Below, piece by piece: positions 11,447 to 24,637 of a DNA stretch of 64,000 bases (within the stretch, counting starts at the first letter, position 1; each line of letters starts with the position of its first letter). The stretch comes from Siphonodentalium dalli (taxonomy: Eukaryota > Mollusca > Scaphopoda > Gadilida > Siphonodentaliidae): positions 186,538,209-186,602,208 of the forward strand of contig CP136064.1 in the NCBI GenBank assembly GCA_032622095.1, given 5' to 3'. The notes beneath the pieces are model-generated. The model did no database searches, was not told where the DNA came from, and was given only the letters and a program-made list of their open reading frames with translations. The position numbers and the translations under genes are program-made.

Positions 11447-12228
11447 ATGGACTCCGACTCAATGAGCAATACAACTAGTGGCACCTCACAAATGGACTTG
11501 ACTGTTCTTACATTATGGATGACTGGAAACATGAATGAAGTAAATGAGTAATCAAACATTATCAATGCATAGAAAATAGAAAACATGATGTAGACATTGG
11601 AATATATACAAATATATACATGCTGATTTTGGGTGGTGATTGGCATGAGGGGGAGGGCTTCGGCTATTAACGGGTAGCTGTGTTTACCAAATTATGGATT
11701 TGCGCTTGGGCTTGGTTGTTAGCATGGGATTTTCGTAGGGTTAATCTGAAATAAGTGAGAAAATAGGGCAGTCTCATTGTTGAGGATAAAACAACACGAG
11801 AATACATATTATGATAATGTACGGATATAGGCCTACAGAGGAAGTTACACAGTTATGGCTCACATTATGCTGAGGAATGCCATCACTCACCGAAAGGGTC
11901 AAAATTTGTCACAGAGAACTGTTTCCAGTGTGTATCCCCGTTCTTTGGTTAGCATTATGTTAAATAAGATAGGCCACACCAGCCTTGCGAAACTGGGATT
12001 TTTGTCGGTACGGCCTGCGGTAATAACATGCGTACGCATTGTTGGTATTGCTTTTGAAATTAATAGCGTGGAACGATGAGTCGTGAAAAGTGGATTTTGC
12101 ATGGTTCGACACAATTAGGTCGACTTAATATCATGTGATATGCTGCCTGTGGCCGTTCAAGTTGGCCTGATGCTCTGTGAAGCTTTCAACGTGTGTGTTT
12201 CATTTTGACTCAGTTTTGGCTAAACTTC
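11447..12228. other. Possible retrotransposon 5' region; no gene
   Basis: Sequence upstream of the retrotransposon frame. Part may be its 5' UTR, but no boundary, target duplication or independent gene can be recognised. Confidence 0.35.
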
Positions 12229-13689
12229 AGCAGTCAGATGCTCGTAGCCCGTTTATATATAACCATGGGTATATGCCAGATATAACCGTACGAAAAAAAC
12301 GCCGTTCTTTTTACCGTGTATTTATCCATGGTGTGCATGCCTGTGGTTGTCCGTAACATGGTGCCCGGTGTTATTGCTTTGAAAGGTAATCATGTCCGAC
12401 TGGTGTTGTTAGATTGGTAATGAGATTAGCGGTTACTATGTCTTGTCTGGTCACATTTACTGTTTGAACTTTGTCTGAAATAGACGCACTTTTTTATACT
12501 AGAATTTGCGCAACAGGAGCGCAGGGAAATCGCACGTCGATTTGGTTTAAGGGTTTTTAGAAAAAGTATTTATATGATATAGACAGAGACGTGGCGACAT
12601 GGGGGGGGTTGTGGTGTCTCACCCCCCCCCCCCCCAACTTTGGTCAAAATGTTCAACAGTTGGAAATTTCATACTTACCAAAACATTAGTTGGAAATTTC
12701 ACACCAACATTAAGTTGAAAATGTTCTTGTAGTTTGATTTTCAAACACTTTCTTAGTGACGAATTTGTTGTTTTTAGACCAACATTTGCATATTTCCCTT
12801 TCATTTGCAAAATTATGGACTCAAATGGCCATCAGTTGGCAATTTTGAAACCTATGGCTGAGTGTCAGGTTAATAATTTCCCGGAATTGGACAACTTGAG
12901 GCCGGTCTATGCTATAGGATTGTCAAATGTTCATGTTCATATTTCAAAAATGTTCTCATATCGGGCCTAACCATCGGCCGACCCGTGTGTTCTGTGTCCT
13001 TGCCTGTAGTTACTCGCTAATTCATTAAGAAACAAATAGATCGGGGTGTAAATTTGTGTGGTGTTATACCACTAGATGTTAAGATGTTTTAATCTCATAC
13101 TGGACCGAACCATCTTTTTCACCCCCCCCCCCCCGCACGACAAGTGGCCACAATACTATATTGGTTCATTTGGAATAGTCTACCATCTGGTAGTCTGTGA
13201 GGGAACATTTGGGAAAAATCAAAGGGGGGTGGTGCAAATTGATTTACGCAAACTTATGAGTTTGGTGTGGTTCAATGGGGTGGGGTGCAGTTGGAAATTC
13301 CAAGGTGGAGACCACCCCAACGAAAACCCTCTATAACCAAGTCTCGAGTGCCAAATATCCCACACTCAACCAGGGGTGCCTCTCGCAACTCGTTTCTGCC
13401 CTGGCATAGGCCTATTTGTTTCTTATCCGAGAATACACTTCACCGGCGGCAATGTATTAACCATACTCTGAAAGAAAACGCTTCCGTGACGATCACACGA
13501 TAAAGTCGTGCTTCAAGTAAGACGATAATTGTGTTGTAGAAATGATACGGAAGACTGATTGTCAAAAAATTCAACATCAAAATACACAGGGCAAGACTTA
13601 TCGATCCAAACTGTGGAGTGTGTTTTCGTTGTGTATTTTTCGCATATACCCATGGTTATATATAAACGGGCTACGAGCATCTGACTGCT
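12229..13689. mobile_element. DNA element with ~47-bp terminal inverted repeats
   Basis: Left end (12229-12275) AGCAGTCAGATGCTCGTAGC, then CCCGTTTATATATAACCATG. The right end (13643-13689) is its exact or near-exact reverse complement. The ~1.46-kb interior has poly-G/poly-C stretches near 12601-12635 and 13121-13135 and no transposase-like frame, so it would be non-autonomous. I could not find a clear target-site duplication. Confidence 0.65.
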
Positions 13690-15119
13690 AGTGTTGTCGT
13701 GACAAATCATGTATATTCAGCCTTGAAGCACGTGGATTAACTGCATGTTATAGTCAGCGTTGACTTATTATTCTAAGTTGGCGTGGTCACTCGACCTTGC
13801 TGTCATGACTGTATCGGGGAACGTAATCAAGACATTTAGGTTATCCAGGGGGCAGATTTTTCCGGACACGTATGTCGGGGTGGGTGGGTGGTCGATGGGA
13901 CCAACAAACAATTTTTTCTGCAACTCAAAATGTTTTTCCCTACAAGTCATTTTGACTGTTTTTGCAATGAGTTTTTGCAATGGCTTAAACACCTTAGAAT
14001 GTCAATATTAACATAACTGAAAAATTTCATGATGATCAGACAAACAGCATAGCCTGTAGCCCATGCTAATGGATTGAATTTTGAAATCCAAGATGGCCGC
14101 TGGCAACCATGTTTGTTTTTTTGGCCAAATGACCCCTAAAATGACTCGTTCCTATTTGCATGTCAATGTTAACATCCATGAGAAATAGTATGCACAGAAA
14201 TTCATATACAGCTGTTTACAATGAATTTCCCCCTGCAAATCTCTGTTTTAGTGTTAAAAGGGGTGGGTGTCCAAAAATGGTAGGGAAAAAACTGCTGAAA
14301 ACGGAAAAAAAATTGGACGCGGGGGTGGTTGGGTCCCAACAGGGGTCGAAAGGAAAAATCAGCATACGTGCCTGAAATTTTTTCCGAAGCCTCCCGCCCT
14401 GGGTTATCGAGAAATAACCTAAATGGCCAAGTGTGTAAATTGTTTTTGCAGTATTCCGTGGATTGCATGCTTATGATTAAATTATGACTGTATAACCTTA
14501 ATCGAAACAAGAGTTATTTCTTAAATACACTCAATAAAGGATCTGGATATAACGGATGTTGCGTGTGAAAGGGGCCAAGTGCACTGGGAAGCCAGGGACG
14601 CCGGAATCACAGAATGTGGCAAGGGTGCAAATTCATTTCTGATGCCACTTATTTCCAAACTAATAGAACCAAGAAATGACTATCTTGTACCAAATAAACC
14701 CTCTTAATTTACTCATATATCAGGCTGGAGCTCAGGGCAATTGTTTCGCCTCCATTTCACCCAAATATAACATGTCTGGTCATAAGGAGCATTCATGCCC
14801 ATCTATAGTTAAGGCAAGCGGGGCAATTTCTCCAAACTTACAGACTGGCTTCATGCAACTGGGTACAGTTCTACAAATAGGTCTCCACTGGGTGTATGCA
14901 CATTGTATGACTCTATTTTAGAACGAAGAAACACAAAATGAATCAATATGTATCTCGTCAGTTTGGTGGTTGGGCATATATGTTCATACAATCCAACTTC
15001 ACAAAATAGTTATCCGTCATTTCATAACTATATAGTTGGACAGGACTGAGTTATAATATAGTCATTCTTGAATTCACACATGTATACTCCGATAAAGCGG
15101 GCGATAACCGAATCGTTGC
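13690..15119. other. Intergenic, no gene seen
   Basis: The stretch contains a fold-back arm fragment near 14491-14513 (see 6846-7075) and G-rich patches. No supported gene. Confidence 0.35.
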
Positions 15120-15129
15120 TGCAGGGTGG

Positions 15130-15305
15130 GGGAAATCGTAATCAGTAATTGTAATCAAAGTAATCGATTACAAAATTTGGAGTAATCATCTGTAATCAGT
15201 AATCATGACATTTCTTGATTACAAGTAATCGTAATCGTAATCGATTACTTTCAAATGTACCTGTAATCATGATTACATTTTGATTACTTTTTGATTACTT
15301 TTACT
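15130..15305. repeat. TAATC/GATTA cryptic repeat
   Basis: About 175 bp made almost entirely of interspersed TAATC and GATTA words in both orientations, including GTAATCGATTAC. Such TAATC-rich stretches occur inside animal transposons. No boundaries can be set and no gene is present. Confidence 0.6.
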
Positions 15306-16273
15306 AAAATATCCATGTGGATGGCTATTGGATACTCATAGTCTCATACTGTGGTACTATGGAGTGTGCAAAGATACATACAACATATTAGAAAGTTAAT
15401 ACAATGTTGTCATGTCTTATGTTAGTGGTACAGTGTGTATGTTCATTCTGGCAGTGGACACAGATAACAACGCACAATTGTTGAATACATCATGAATAGC
15501 AATAAACTTGTGATACAGACAAATGAAATGTTCTAATATGAATAAATAGGGTAGCCAACTTCAATTAAGATTAAATTGAATTGGGACTGCCGCAGACAAT
15601 GGCTGTAAAATCACACTGGAACAATAGCAGCTGCACCAAGTCGTCAGTAAATGAGTAGGACATCATCAGAAACAAGAACATACTGGGATATACAAAAAAA
15701 GAAGGTGCACAATATTTTGGGCGTATTCTGTTTATTTATCGAACAAGAACAAGAGCGTTTTACCGGAAGGGTACTCAAAGTGGAACATCATATCGGGACG
15801 GAACTGGAGCGTTCGATCGGTGTTTTTCAACAGGCAATGTTCAAGAATTCCAACCATGACAATTGCCATAAACGTTTCACCCGTGAGAAGTGGTCATACT
15901 ATATAGCTGTCTCACTATAAGTGTGGGGGGTATCATTTCCTACATGCAGCTACGAGATAAAACGACACACTTATGGGGAATGCCATATAAACAAATCAAC
16001 GCCGTACTCACACGCACGGTAAATCAATTACGCGAACTAAATACATGTCCATGCACACTAAGTCTAATAGATGAATTGAACATTCAGTAACATTATACAT
16101 GCAACATTGTCGAGTTCATCTCACCTTTTCGTTGAAATTCCCGCAATTGACAGTTCTTTTGAACGGATGTGTACTGGAGTGTGGCGCATGCGCACTGGAA
16201 CATTTATCACACGAGAACCGATTCTCTGGGAGCGCGCTGAGCCAGCGTAAATTTGTTATATCATGCAAATAGA
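15306..16273. other. Intergenic, no gene seen
   Basis: An 89-codon frame at 15651-15920 has no recognisable domain. Nothing else is supported. Confidence 0.35.
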
Positions 16274-16419
16274 GGATCTCACATGAGTTTCTATTTTATA
16301 CGGAATTTATCAACCGAGTTCACTAAATTCGATTTGAGCCGAGGTTTACCGAGGCTCAAATAGAATTTAGAGGACGAGGTTGATAAATTACGTATAAAAT
16401 AGGACGAGTGTGAGATACC
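16274..16419. repeat. Fold-back element
   Basis: Arms GATCTCACA..CTATTTTATACG..AATTTATCAA and their reverse complement meet at a centre around 16340-16355, where GAGCC..GGCTC also pairs. This is another palindromic, non-coding element. Confidence 0.6.
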
Positions 16420-17148
16420 TTTTATCACATGATCAAATAAACCCGAAGCAACGCGAAATATTCATCGAAAACAACAATCATAAACTACAGCGATCGCAAG
16501 TTATTTGAAGAACGCCGTGACGTCATCGCACGCGCTGATATTAAACGTGTCTATTACCGATAATTATGAAACTGCTTTTATGGCCAAATTATGTGATAAA
16601 GTGAAAATGCGCACGGTTGTCCATGCATTACCTGATTGCTGTATTCAGTAATACTAGTCTAATAGCCGTCGTCATTTTTGCAATGGAGGCAAAATCTCGA
16701 ATAGGATTACGGATACAGCTGACGGATATGGAAATATCCTGCCAGTATACGTCCAAAATTCTATCTTTACGCACGGCGTTCTTATATGTGAGATGAAATA
16801 TACACCACACAGTTTAATTATGTGCAGATGTGTCAAGAATGTGCCGTCGATCCTACTTGTGATCGCTCTAACATTATCAGTTGTGTAAAAGACACACATT
16901 CCTTTTTCCATCAAATATATGTGAAACTGAATATGGTGGGGCATATGCCGTCTCACCAATTAGACATTGCAGTGTCAACCTTACTATATAGGACAATATA
17001 TCATATTCGTAATCGTAATAGTAATTTTTGCGAAAGGTCTCAATTATTTACTAGGAGGTTTCACGACTCGTGGATAGAGTGACGGTACGATAATTCGTTT
17101 AGCTATTCGTTTCGGAAAAAAAATATCGACGACGATTCGGGTTATTTA
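16420..17148. other. Intergenic, no gene seen
   Basis: No supported gene or repeat boundary. Confidence 0.35.
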
Positions 17149-17634
17149 AAGGCCCACTTTAATTTTCCAACACCCAGATCACATGTGCATTATATAAAAT
17201 ATGTGCCATATTATATTACATTTGAAAGAGGAAAATCCAAAACATTGTATTTTCAACTTATTCGAGATAATAAATTGTTAACGTGTTGTTTTTGTTGAGA
17301 TATCGACGTCTGCTATGTGCTAAAGTTTATGCACAAAGTCGATTATTTTCAATGGAAGTGAAATAACACCATATATTAATATATAGAGTTATTCCCCTGC
17401 CATTGAAAATAAACTACAGTTTGAATTATGTTGCATTCTGGAGATCATAATTGAGGAAATGATTATATGATTTCAGTTTCTATTACTGTATGGGCACCTT
17501 CTGAGACACAGACGTTCCAAATGGTGATGAATTATAGTATTTTAATCAGATGTTGTGGCATGGATTGTTATTAAAACCGTATATCAAGGCACTATACAAC
17601 AATAATCGGTGACTCGAACATTAAGTGGGCCTTT
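17149..17634. mobile_element. AAGGCCCACTT-family MITE, full copy
   Basis: It begins AAGGCCCACTTTAATTTTCC and ends ATTAAGTGGGCCTT, giving ~14-bp terminal inverted repeats. An internal inverted pair around 17351-17411 (TTTTCAATGG..CCATTGAAAA) flanks GAGTTATTCCCC. Relatives lie at 4809-5020 (partial) and 60831-61327 (full, opposite orientation). No transposase. Confidence 0.7.
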
Positions 17635-17738
17635 AACACGGCAATGCATTGATAATCGATCGCAGTGAGAGATAATCCGAGGTTTGATAGTGATGGCTGT
17701 TTGCTACATCAAAACTAATTGAGTAAGTTCTTGTATCA

Positions 17739-17894
17739 TTAAATTAAGTTTTGGATACAAAATGATGGAATTGATACCCTATCCTTAAAGGTACGGGCGG
17801 TGTTGGCGGTGGGTATGCTGTTAAAATATTCAGCTCCGTCAAAAACCGCCATAAACAGAAAGAGTAGTAAGAATTTCCAGAATTTGTTCGCCAT
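17739..17894 (-). CDS. Candidate small secreted peptide or signal-peptide exon
   Basis: The ATG at 17894 sits in a good initiation context (ACAATGG). The 51-residue product starts MANKFWKFLLLFLFMAVFDG, a plausible signal peptide: positive n-region, hydrophobic core, small residues near 20-21. The rest (AEYFNSIPTANTARTFKDR..) has no recognised domain. The frame is open further upstream but without coding character. It could be exon 1 of a secreted protein whose later exons are not evident, or chance. I do not recognise a family. Confidence 0.25.
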   Translation of the reverse strand: MANKFWKFLLLFLFMAVFDGAEYFNSIPTANTARTFKDRVSIPSFCIQNLI

Positions 17895-18640
17895 TGTTTT
17901 ATTTATATTTACATATTTCAATTGGAGTAATGTTAGGATGTTACGATTAATATACGACGAATATGCATTAAATACAAGTAATTGGAGGACAAGTTCCATT
18001 GCGTCATTTGATACTAATACTTGTTGTTTGCTAGCGTATTCATTGAGAAATCTAAATTCTAAACATTGATGTCGAACGCAGTTTTCCGTGTTTCGTGGCA
18101 CCTTCGCATGGGTGGGTTAATCGGTCTCTAGATGTGCATAAATCACAGCTTCGATCGAATTAATAGATTTTTATTGTGCAATAGATGGTAAACTTCATTT
18201 TAATACCATGGGCATAGCGTTATCGCTGTAAAAAAAATGCATTTATACAGCTGTTCCACGCTGATCCACGGCCTTGATTTCGACAATTTTATGTTAGGTC
18301 AGTTGTCGACCGAATAATGCAACTTCTGTTATCTGATCAGTGGTGATGTGTGGCTAGGGCGAATATCGGCCTTTCGTTAGACACCAAAAGGAGCCCTCTA
18401 CGTGCTGTATTCCTCGAGATATCGGCCGTACCACGCAATTTGAAATTATGTTCCGCAGATTGTCATTCTATTCCATATTCCATCCCATCCCGCAGATTGT
18501 CATGTCCCAAGTTCTAAAACTTACATAGACCCCGTCTCCATACAAAAGGTATATAAACACAAAAATATAATAGCACAAGAAAACTAAGATGCATGCATCA
18601 GGTCGGCCGTGAACTATCTACCATAGAATTGTTGTAGCTA
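17895..18640. other. Intergenic, no gene seen
   Basis: No supported feature. Confidence 0.35.
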
Positions 18641-19018
18641 TCGATTATATATTTTGAAACACCTGTCTGTATGTATGTATGTGTGTATGCATGAATGCAT
18701 GTGTGTATGTGTTATAGACTCTAACACTGCTCGAATTTGGTATTTAACGTGTCAACTTGACCTCGCTCATAGGCATGTTTCTGGACCTTGACCGATCCGA
18801 CTAAAAATTTGTGTGTAGGACTACTTCGATCCCGGGAGCAATATGGACGGGTCCAATTTCACGTGGGACCATGTTCTCGAACGTGCTGATATAGGCATGT
18901 TTCTGGACCAATTGAACAATAGTTTGGCCAGACGCTGTATATACTGGGTACTGTCCAGATGGAGGCGATCACAAAAAAATCCCTAACTAGCCCGAACGAA
19001 GTCGAGTACATCAGCTAG
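18641..19018 (+). mobile_element. Helitron-like element, head of a tandem pair
   Basis: It starts TCGATTATATATTTTGAAAC after an A and ends CATCAGCTAG (CTAG 19015-19018), with a CCCGAACGAAGTCGAG hairpin just upstream. The next element starts immediately, so the two are head to tail. The interior includes TATGTATG microsatellite and TTGACCT words. Confidence 0.65.
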
Positions 19019-19518
19019 TCTAATATATATTTTGGACATTTGTCTGTCTGTTTGTCTGTTAGCTATGGCCGGGAAAACTGCCGGACAGATTTGACGAAAT
19101 TTGATACCTAGGGGAAATTATTTCCAGGGAGTATTTTGGACGGGTCAAATCTTGATCCCGACCTGACTTTGACATTCAAAAAGATCAATTCAAGGTCAAA
19201 TCTGGTAAAACGGAAGTATTTCAACGAAATTTGATACCTACTGTTACTTTTGTCCCAGGAGTGTTTCGGGTGGGTCAAATCATGACCCTGACCTGATCTT
19301 GAGATTCAAAATTGTCCATTCAAGGTCAAATCGGGTAAAGCCGGGCGGATTTCGACGGGTACTTTTGTCGTGACTTTTGTCCGGGGAGTGTTTTGGACGG
19401 GTCAAATCGTGACCCCGGCATGACCTTCACCTTTAAAATAGTCAATTCAAGGTTAAATCGCGCAATTCTCCGAAAATCAGAGGGGAACATCCCGGACGAA
19501 GTCGGGTCCACCAGCTAC
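19019..19518 (+). mobile_element. Helitron-like element, tail of a tandem pair
   Basis: The 5' end TCTAATATATATTTTGGACA abuts the preceding CTAG. The 3' end reads CCACCAGCTAC, so the last base of the expected CTAG is changed. It contains three units of the TCAAGGTCA-bearing repeat. Confidence 0.65.
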
Positions 19519-21058
19519 TATTATATATTTCTAGATTTAGTTACAAACTAAATACCTGTATATTGTACAAAGAAATGTTTGACAAATATATCTGTATCAA
19601 TATTACCATGCGGGTCATTAAAATAGATACGACGAAACAAATTTTGAAGGGTGCATGTATCAGGTAAATTTTTATTTATCAAATGATGACAGGAATGCGG
19701 AAAGTTGAAGTACCTACGTAATACTGGCTATCCGCATGAAGAGATATACATGTATATACAAACCAAAATAGAAGATGACTGCTGGCGACAATTTTTTCCA
19801 AAAAAATTCAAAGCATTCGATAGATCGCATCTAGTTGTCAGCCCGAAGATCAATATGAAGTTTGGTGACTATCAGATGAGGGATATGTCTGTACAGTTGC
19901 TAAACAATTCAGTCATGCAAAAGAGGATCAAAGAGTAAGATACCAAATTGCTGCCTGTGGTAATGTTTTTTAACGAAATTCGGGAAAATTAGATTACTCT
20001 CACGCTGGTTATCCAGAAGATCATTGTGGAATCTGGTGACGATCGGGCAAGGGGTGTCGTCTGTAGGATCAACCAAATTATTTAGCCATAAAAATAGTAA
20101 AATTGAAGATCACCGCTGGCAGTGATGTCTTCACAAGGACAGTTTGAGAACAAAATATGGCTCACATCTAGCGGTGGCCCAAAATATCCACATGAGAAAA
20201 AGTTATCCAATAAAAGCTGGCTGCAGGGTGCGCCAATTGATTCAAATTCGAAATTTAGCAGGGTGTACTGCTTGTGGCCATGTTTTCCCCGCAAATTTGA
20301 TAGACTGATGGACAAAACCACTGAATCCGTTGAATCAATATACATGTATACATTGATTAATTTATATGCATTGTTATACACTACTGGTATATAAAGGTAC
20401 TGAAAATAACTATATTACTAGTATACATAAAATAAACCATATATCATGGCTATGGGTTCATGACAGCTGAGAACTTGGTGTGAATTAAAGAGTGGTGGTT
20501 TCTCAAGCATATCTAACCCTCCACGTTAGTAACATGCCATTAAATGTCATAAGTATAATCTAGCTTGAGGACAGAAGTGATCCATAAAACCCCCCTTAAT
20601 TCAACCAGGTCCTCGCGCGATGTATGGTCGATCACATGATGATCTAGGGGGGATTAGAATTGTTGTATAAAAACAGCACTGCGTGTAAATATAAAATAAA
20701 ATAGTGCTACATCTTATTACAGATTATTGCCATATATAATCAGTGATTATACAGACAGTCTGACAAAAGTTTCAGTGACACTATATCCGAAGAGGGGAAT
20801 AATTTCATCTGTTACAGTCAATGGAGCAATTGTGAATCTGGAAAGGTGAAATTTCTAAGTAATACTAGATATCGACATAACGCGATAACATATAACGTAA
20901 ATGCAATATGGCCGCTGGCGACCATTTTTTCCTATGAAATTAAAAAATATATATTTGATAGCTCTCATCTGATAGATCAATATCAAGATAAATATGAAGT
21001 TTGGTGATGATCGGATGAGTGAAGTGGACTGTGGTCTGTGCTAAACGGTTTGGTAATG
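19519..21058. repeat. Diverged copies of a GATGATCGGATGAG repeat
   Basis: Blocks at about 19770-19900 and 20905-21040 share TGGCGACCATTTTTTCC, GATCAATAT, AAATATGAAGTTTGGTGA and ATCGGATGAG. A related block at about 20105-20280 and the element at 32448-33265 (opposite orientation) belong to the same family. No gene seen. Confidence 0.5.
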
Positions 21059-21362
21059 CTTAAAAAGATTCTTACCTTAATATTTTTATGTTCACTTTAT
21101 AAACTTCACTGAGTCATCTTTGTCATGTATTGAGTTTGATATCTTTTGTTAACAGTTTATAAATTATGTATGTCTCATGTTTGTTATTTTAATTTATGTG
21201 TTTATTATCATTAAATAAAGTTGCATTCCTTAAAAAGATTCTTACCTCAATGTTTTTATGTTCACTTTATAAACTCCACTGAGTCATCTTTGTCATGTAT
21301 TGAATTTGATATCTTTTGTTAACAGTTTATAAATTATGTATGTCTCGTGTTCGTTATTATAT
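21059..21362. repeat. Tandem duplication, ~172-bp period
   Basis: TTAAAAAGATTCTTACCT..CATGTTTGTTATT at 21059-21195 is repeated at 21231-21360 with few changes. The spacer ends TTAAATAAAGTTGCATTCC, a tail-like sequence. No coding content. Confidence 0.7.
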
Positions 21363-22388
21363 TATATACACTTTATAGTGTGTTTTCAGAACGAAAAACA
21401 AAATGAATAAAATCAACAAATTTGTAAATTTAAAAACAATTCAAACGTTGTTGTATTCCATGTCCCAGCCCGGACATATACACCAAATTTCAATAATATT
21501 CATTGAGAAACAACGGACAAAACGCTATATAACACCCGTATACATATTTTATTCCGAGCCGGACTCATCCTCGGGTACATGTTATAGTAGGTACCGAATT
21601 GACACACGTCGACTGGGGCGAGTTGGCCCTGGGTCGATTAGGCCGATTCCGGCACCTTCTATAATTTACCGTATGTATCCGTTTACGCGTAGTTTATTTT
21701 AGAAAGTTCCGCAATTAATACCGTAAATAGAGCGACCATATTTGACAGAGAATGCCTCTGTTATTGATTATCAAGTTGCTATACATTAAAAACGACAAAT
21801 TCACATGCTCGTTCAAGCGCAGTAGTCTATTTTCCCCATGTTAAAGGACATGCACAAATACTAAATAACGCTAACCTACTGCCGAATGTTTTACACGACA
21901 ACTGTTAACATATTTGTGCTGAATTCATCTGACGCGGTATTATTCCTCAAAATAAACAACAAAACCATCGTTACTTGGAAATGTAGTTTGGGCTAACATT
22001 TACATAAATCCTCCACATCATTTATTCGACACACACGTCAGATGAAAAACAGACATGAAGTAAACGGCCAAATTGGCCGAAATAACAATATATCAGGCGT
22101 TGGTATGCTGGCGCATACATGACTGTATTTTAACATATATATGTTATTATCCCTCAATAAACAAAATACAAATAAAGATAGTAGAATTGATGATGTGGAT
22201 GAGAGGCGATAAATGGATCAGAGCACAAGTTATAAAACTTATGGAAGCTCCTAGCACTTACGTGTACGGAGAATATTGATTCATTTCGTTTGGGTGCTCA
22301 AGATGAGTTGTGTAAACATATTGGTCAAAAAGCTGGAGAAGTTTCATTATTTGTTTTTTACTTATTTTTTCTATATATATATATAGTA
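21363..22388. other. Intergenic, no gene seen
   Basis: No supported gene, RNA or repeat boundary. Confidence 0.35.
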
Positions 22389-23142
22389 CTAGCTGGTGGA
22401 ACCGACTTCGTCCGGGCTGTTTCCCCTCTGCTTTTCGGCGAATTGCGCGATTTGACCTTGAATTGACCATTTTGAAGGCCAAGGTCAGGTCGGGGTCACG
22501 ATTTGACCCGTCCAAAACACTCCCCGGACAAAAGTACCCGACAAAAGTACCCGTCGAAATCCGTCCGGTTTTACCCAATTTGACCTTGAATTGACCATTT
22601 TGAAGGTCAAGGTCAGGTTGGGTCACGATTTGACCCGTCCAAAACACTCCTCGGACAAAAGTAACCCTAGGTATCAAATTTCGTCGAAATCCCGTCAAAA
22701 TTCACGATTTGACCTTGAATTGACAATTTTGAAGGTCAAGGTCAGGTCTGGGTCACGATTTTACCCGTCCAAAACACTCCCCGGACAAAATTATCCCTAG
22801 GTATCAAATTTCGTCGAAATCCGTCCGTTTTACCCGATTTGACCTTGAATTGACCTTTTTGAAGGTCGAGGTCAGGTCGGGGTAACGATTTGACGCGTCC
22901 AAAAGACTCCCCGGACAACAGTACCTCTAGGTATCAAATTTCGTCGAAAACCGTCCCGTTTTTCCCGATTTGACATTGAATTGACCTTTTTGAAGGTCAG
23001 GTCAGGTCGGGCTCACGATTTTACCAGTCCAAAACACTCCCTGGACAAAATTAACCTAGGTATCAAATTTCGTCAAAATCCGCTTGGCAATTTTCCCGGC
23101 CATAGCTAACACACCGACAGAAGTCCCAAAATATATATTAGA
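22389..23142 (-). mobile_element. Helitron-like element with expanded internal array
   Basis: CTAG at 22389-22392 next to hairpin GACTTCGTCCGGG. The minus-strand 5' end TCTAATATATATTTTGGGAC is at 23142. The flanks are A^T (22388 a, 23143 t). It contains about five copies of the ~115-bp unit, making it one of the longest arrays. No Rep/helicase gene. Confidence 0.75.
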
Positions 23143-23266
23143 TCAGTAAAATAAGTCCAAAGTTAGGGGATATAGTTCTTAAAATGGATATCTGAGTCGG
23201 TTAAGTTAAGTGTGATTTTCTGTCTATTGTCTTCAATCGAAATAAAATTGGCTTTAGTTGAGTTAT

Positions 23267-24083
23267 TATACCCCCCGCAACGAAGTTAGGGGGGTATACT
23301 GGAGTCAGCTTGTCCGTCCGTCGTCCGTCCGTCGTCTGTCGTTCGTCCGTCCGTCCGTCGTCCGTCCTCCGCCGTCCGTGGACACAAATTTGTCCGGGGT
23401 TTTTCTCAGTCGTTTTTTGATCAATTTCCGTGAAACTTGGCACAGACATCAACCACCATGGGAACCTGTGCACCTGTGATTATGACGTCTGTCGGACATT
23501 TTTTGGTGGAGTTATCCCCCCTTTTTCGACTTAGAAAATTTTCGCAACATGTATACTTTTGTCTGAACTTTTATTCCTCCATTTTTTGGTCAATTTTTTT
23601 AAAAATGTGGCACAGATATTTAGTACCATGGGAACCTATGCACCTGCGATTATGACGTCTGTCCGACATTGTTTGGTGGAGTTATCCCCCTTTTTCGACT
23701 TAGAAACTTTTTTTGCAACATGCATAATTTTGTCCGAGCTTTTATTCCAACATTTTTCGGTCAATGTTTTTTAATCTTGGTACTCATATTTAGTACCATG
23801 GGAACCTGTGCACCTGTGATTATGACGTCTGTCCGACATTTTTTGTGTGGAGTTATTCCCCTTTTTCGACTTAGAAATTTTTTCGCAACATACATAATTT
23901 TGTCCAAGCTTTTATTCCTACAATTTTCGGTCAATAGGTTTAAGATTAGGGTTATGGTTGTACACCTGCAATGGGAACTGTTATTTTATTATTTTAACTA
24001 AATGTTTACTGACATGTGAAACATCTTAGTATTTTAAAAACAGGGGGGTATCCGTAGTCCCATTGGGACAGTCACACCTCTAG
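23267..24083 (+). mobile_element. TATACCCCCC-family element with a Helitron-type 3' end
   Basis: The left end holds a hairpin (ATACCCCCC at 23268-23276 with GGGGGGTAT at 23289-23297). The interior has three ~175-bp units, each with ATGGGAACCTGTGCACCTG and ATTATGACGTCTGTC. The right end is a perfect 13-bp palindrome GTCCCATTGGGAC (24057-24069), ten bases, then CTAG (24080-24083) and T. That layout matches a Helitron 3' terminus, but a 5' TC is not evident. Open frames here are read through the repeats and not regarded as genes. Confidence 0.6.
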
Positions 24084-24637
24084 TTAAATTTATAATAGGA
24101 GAATTAGACTGGCTATCTAACAAAAGATAAAAATGGAAAAACAATTAATCATTTAATCAGCATCAGGCAGTCATCAATTATGTGTATATTCGCACTTGGT
24201 TCCCTTGGTGCATCCACGTAATCCTCTGCACATCGAGTGCGTCGGAGTTTCAAGTAGTTTAATGATGGGTCTAGAAATAAACTATATTTATTGATTGGTA
24301 TGGCGGTTATAATATATCATACTTGTATACTAGAGTCGTTTGCCGTTGTTTGGTTACACGGATCAAACTTGGCTGGGGAAATATATTGCATGCTTCAATA
24401 TTACATGTACGTTTGATATAATAAATGTTTCAAGTTATTCTACTGGTTTTAAACCTTTTCCATGAAATGTGTTTAAGGGTTTCCACACCTGCAGTATGAG
24501 CTATGTCAGGAGGTGGACAGTTTAGACAGACCTACACAAAAAACTACTTAATTGTTAAGCTAAGGACACCACCTGAAGGAATCTGTGCTGTGTCAAAAAA
24601 AATTACTTTGATCATATTGTATAAGGGAAATTTTTGG
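24084..24637. other. Intergenic, no gene seen
   Basis: No supported feature. Confidence 0.35.

Noticed and set aside
15130-15305. Cluster of homeodomain K50-type (TAATC) sites as an enhancer
   Set aside because: The whole stretch is a cryptic TAATC repeat, so motif density is explained by composition.
23437-24001. Frames repeating MGTCAPVIMTSV
   Set aside because: A consequence of the three ~175-bp units in the TATACCCCCC element, with no known domain.
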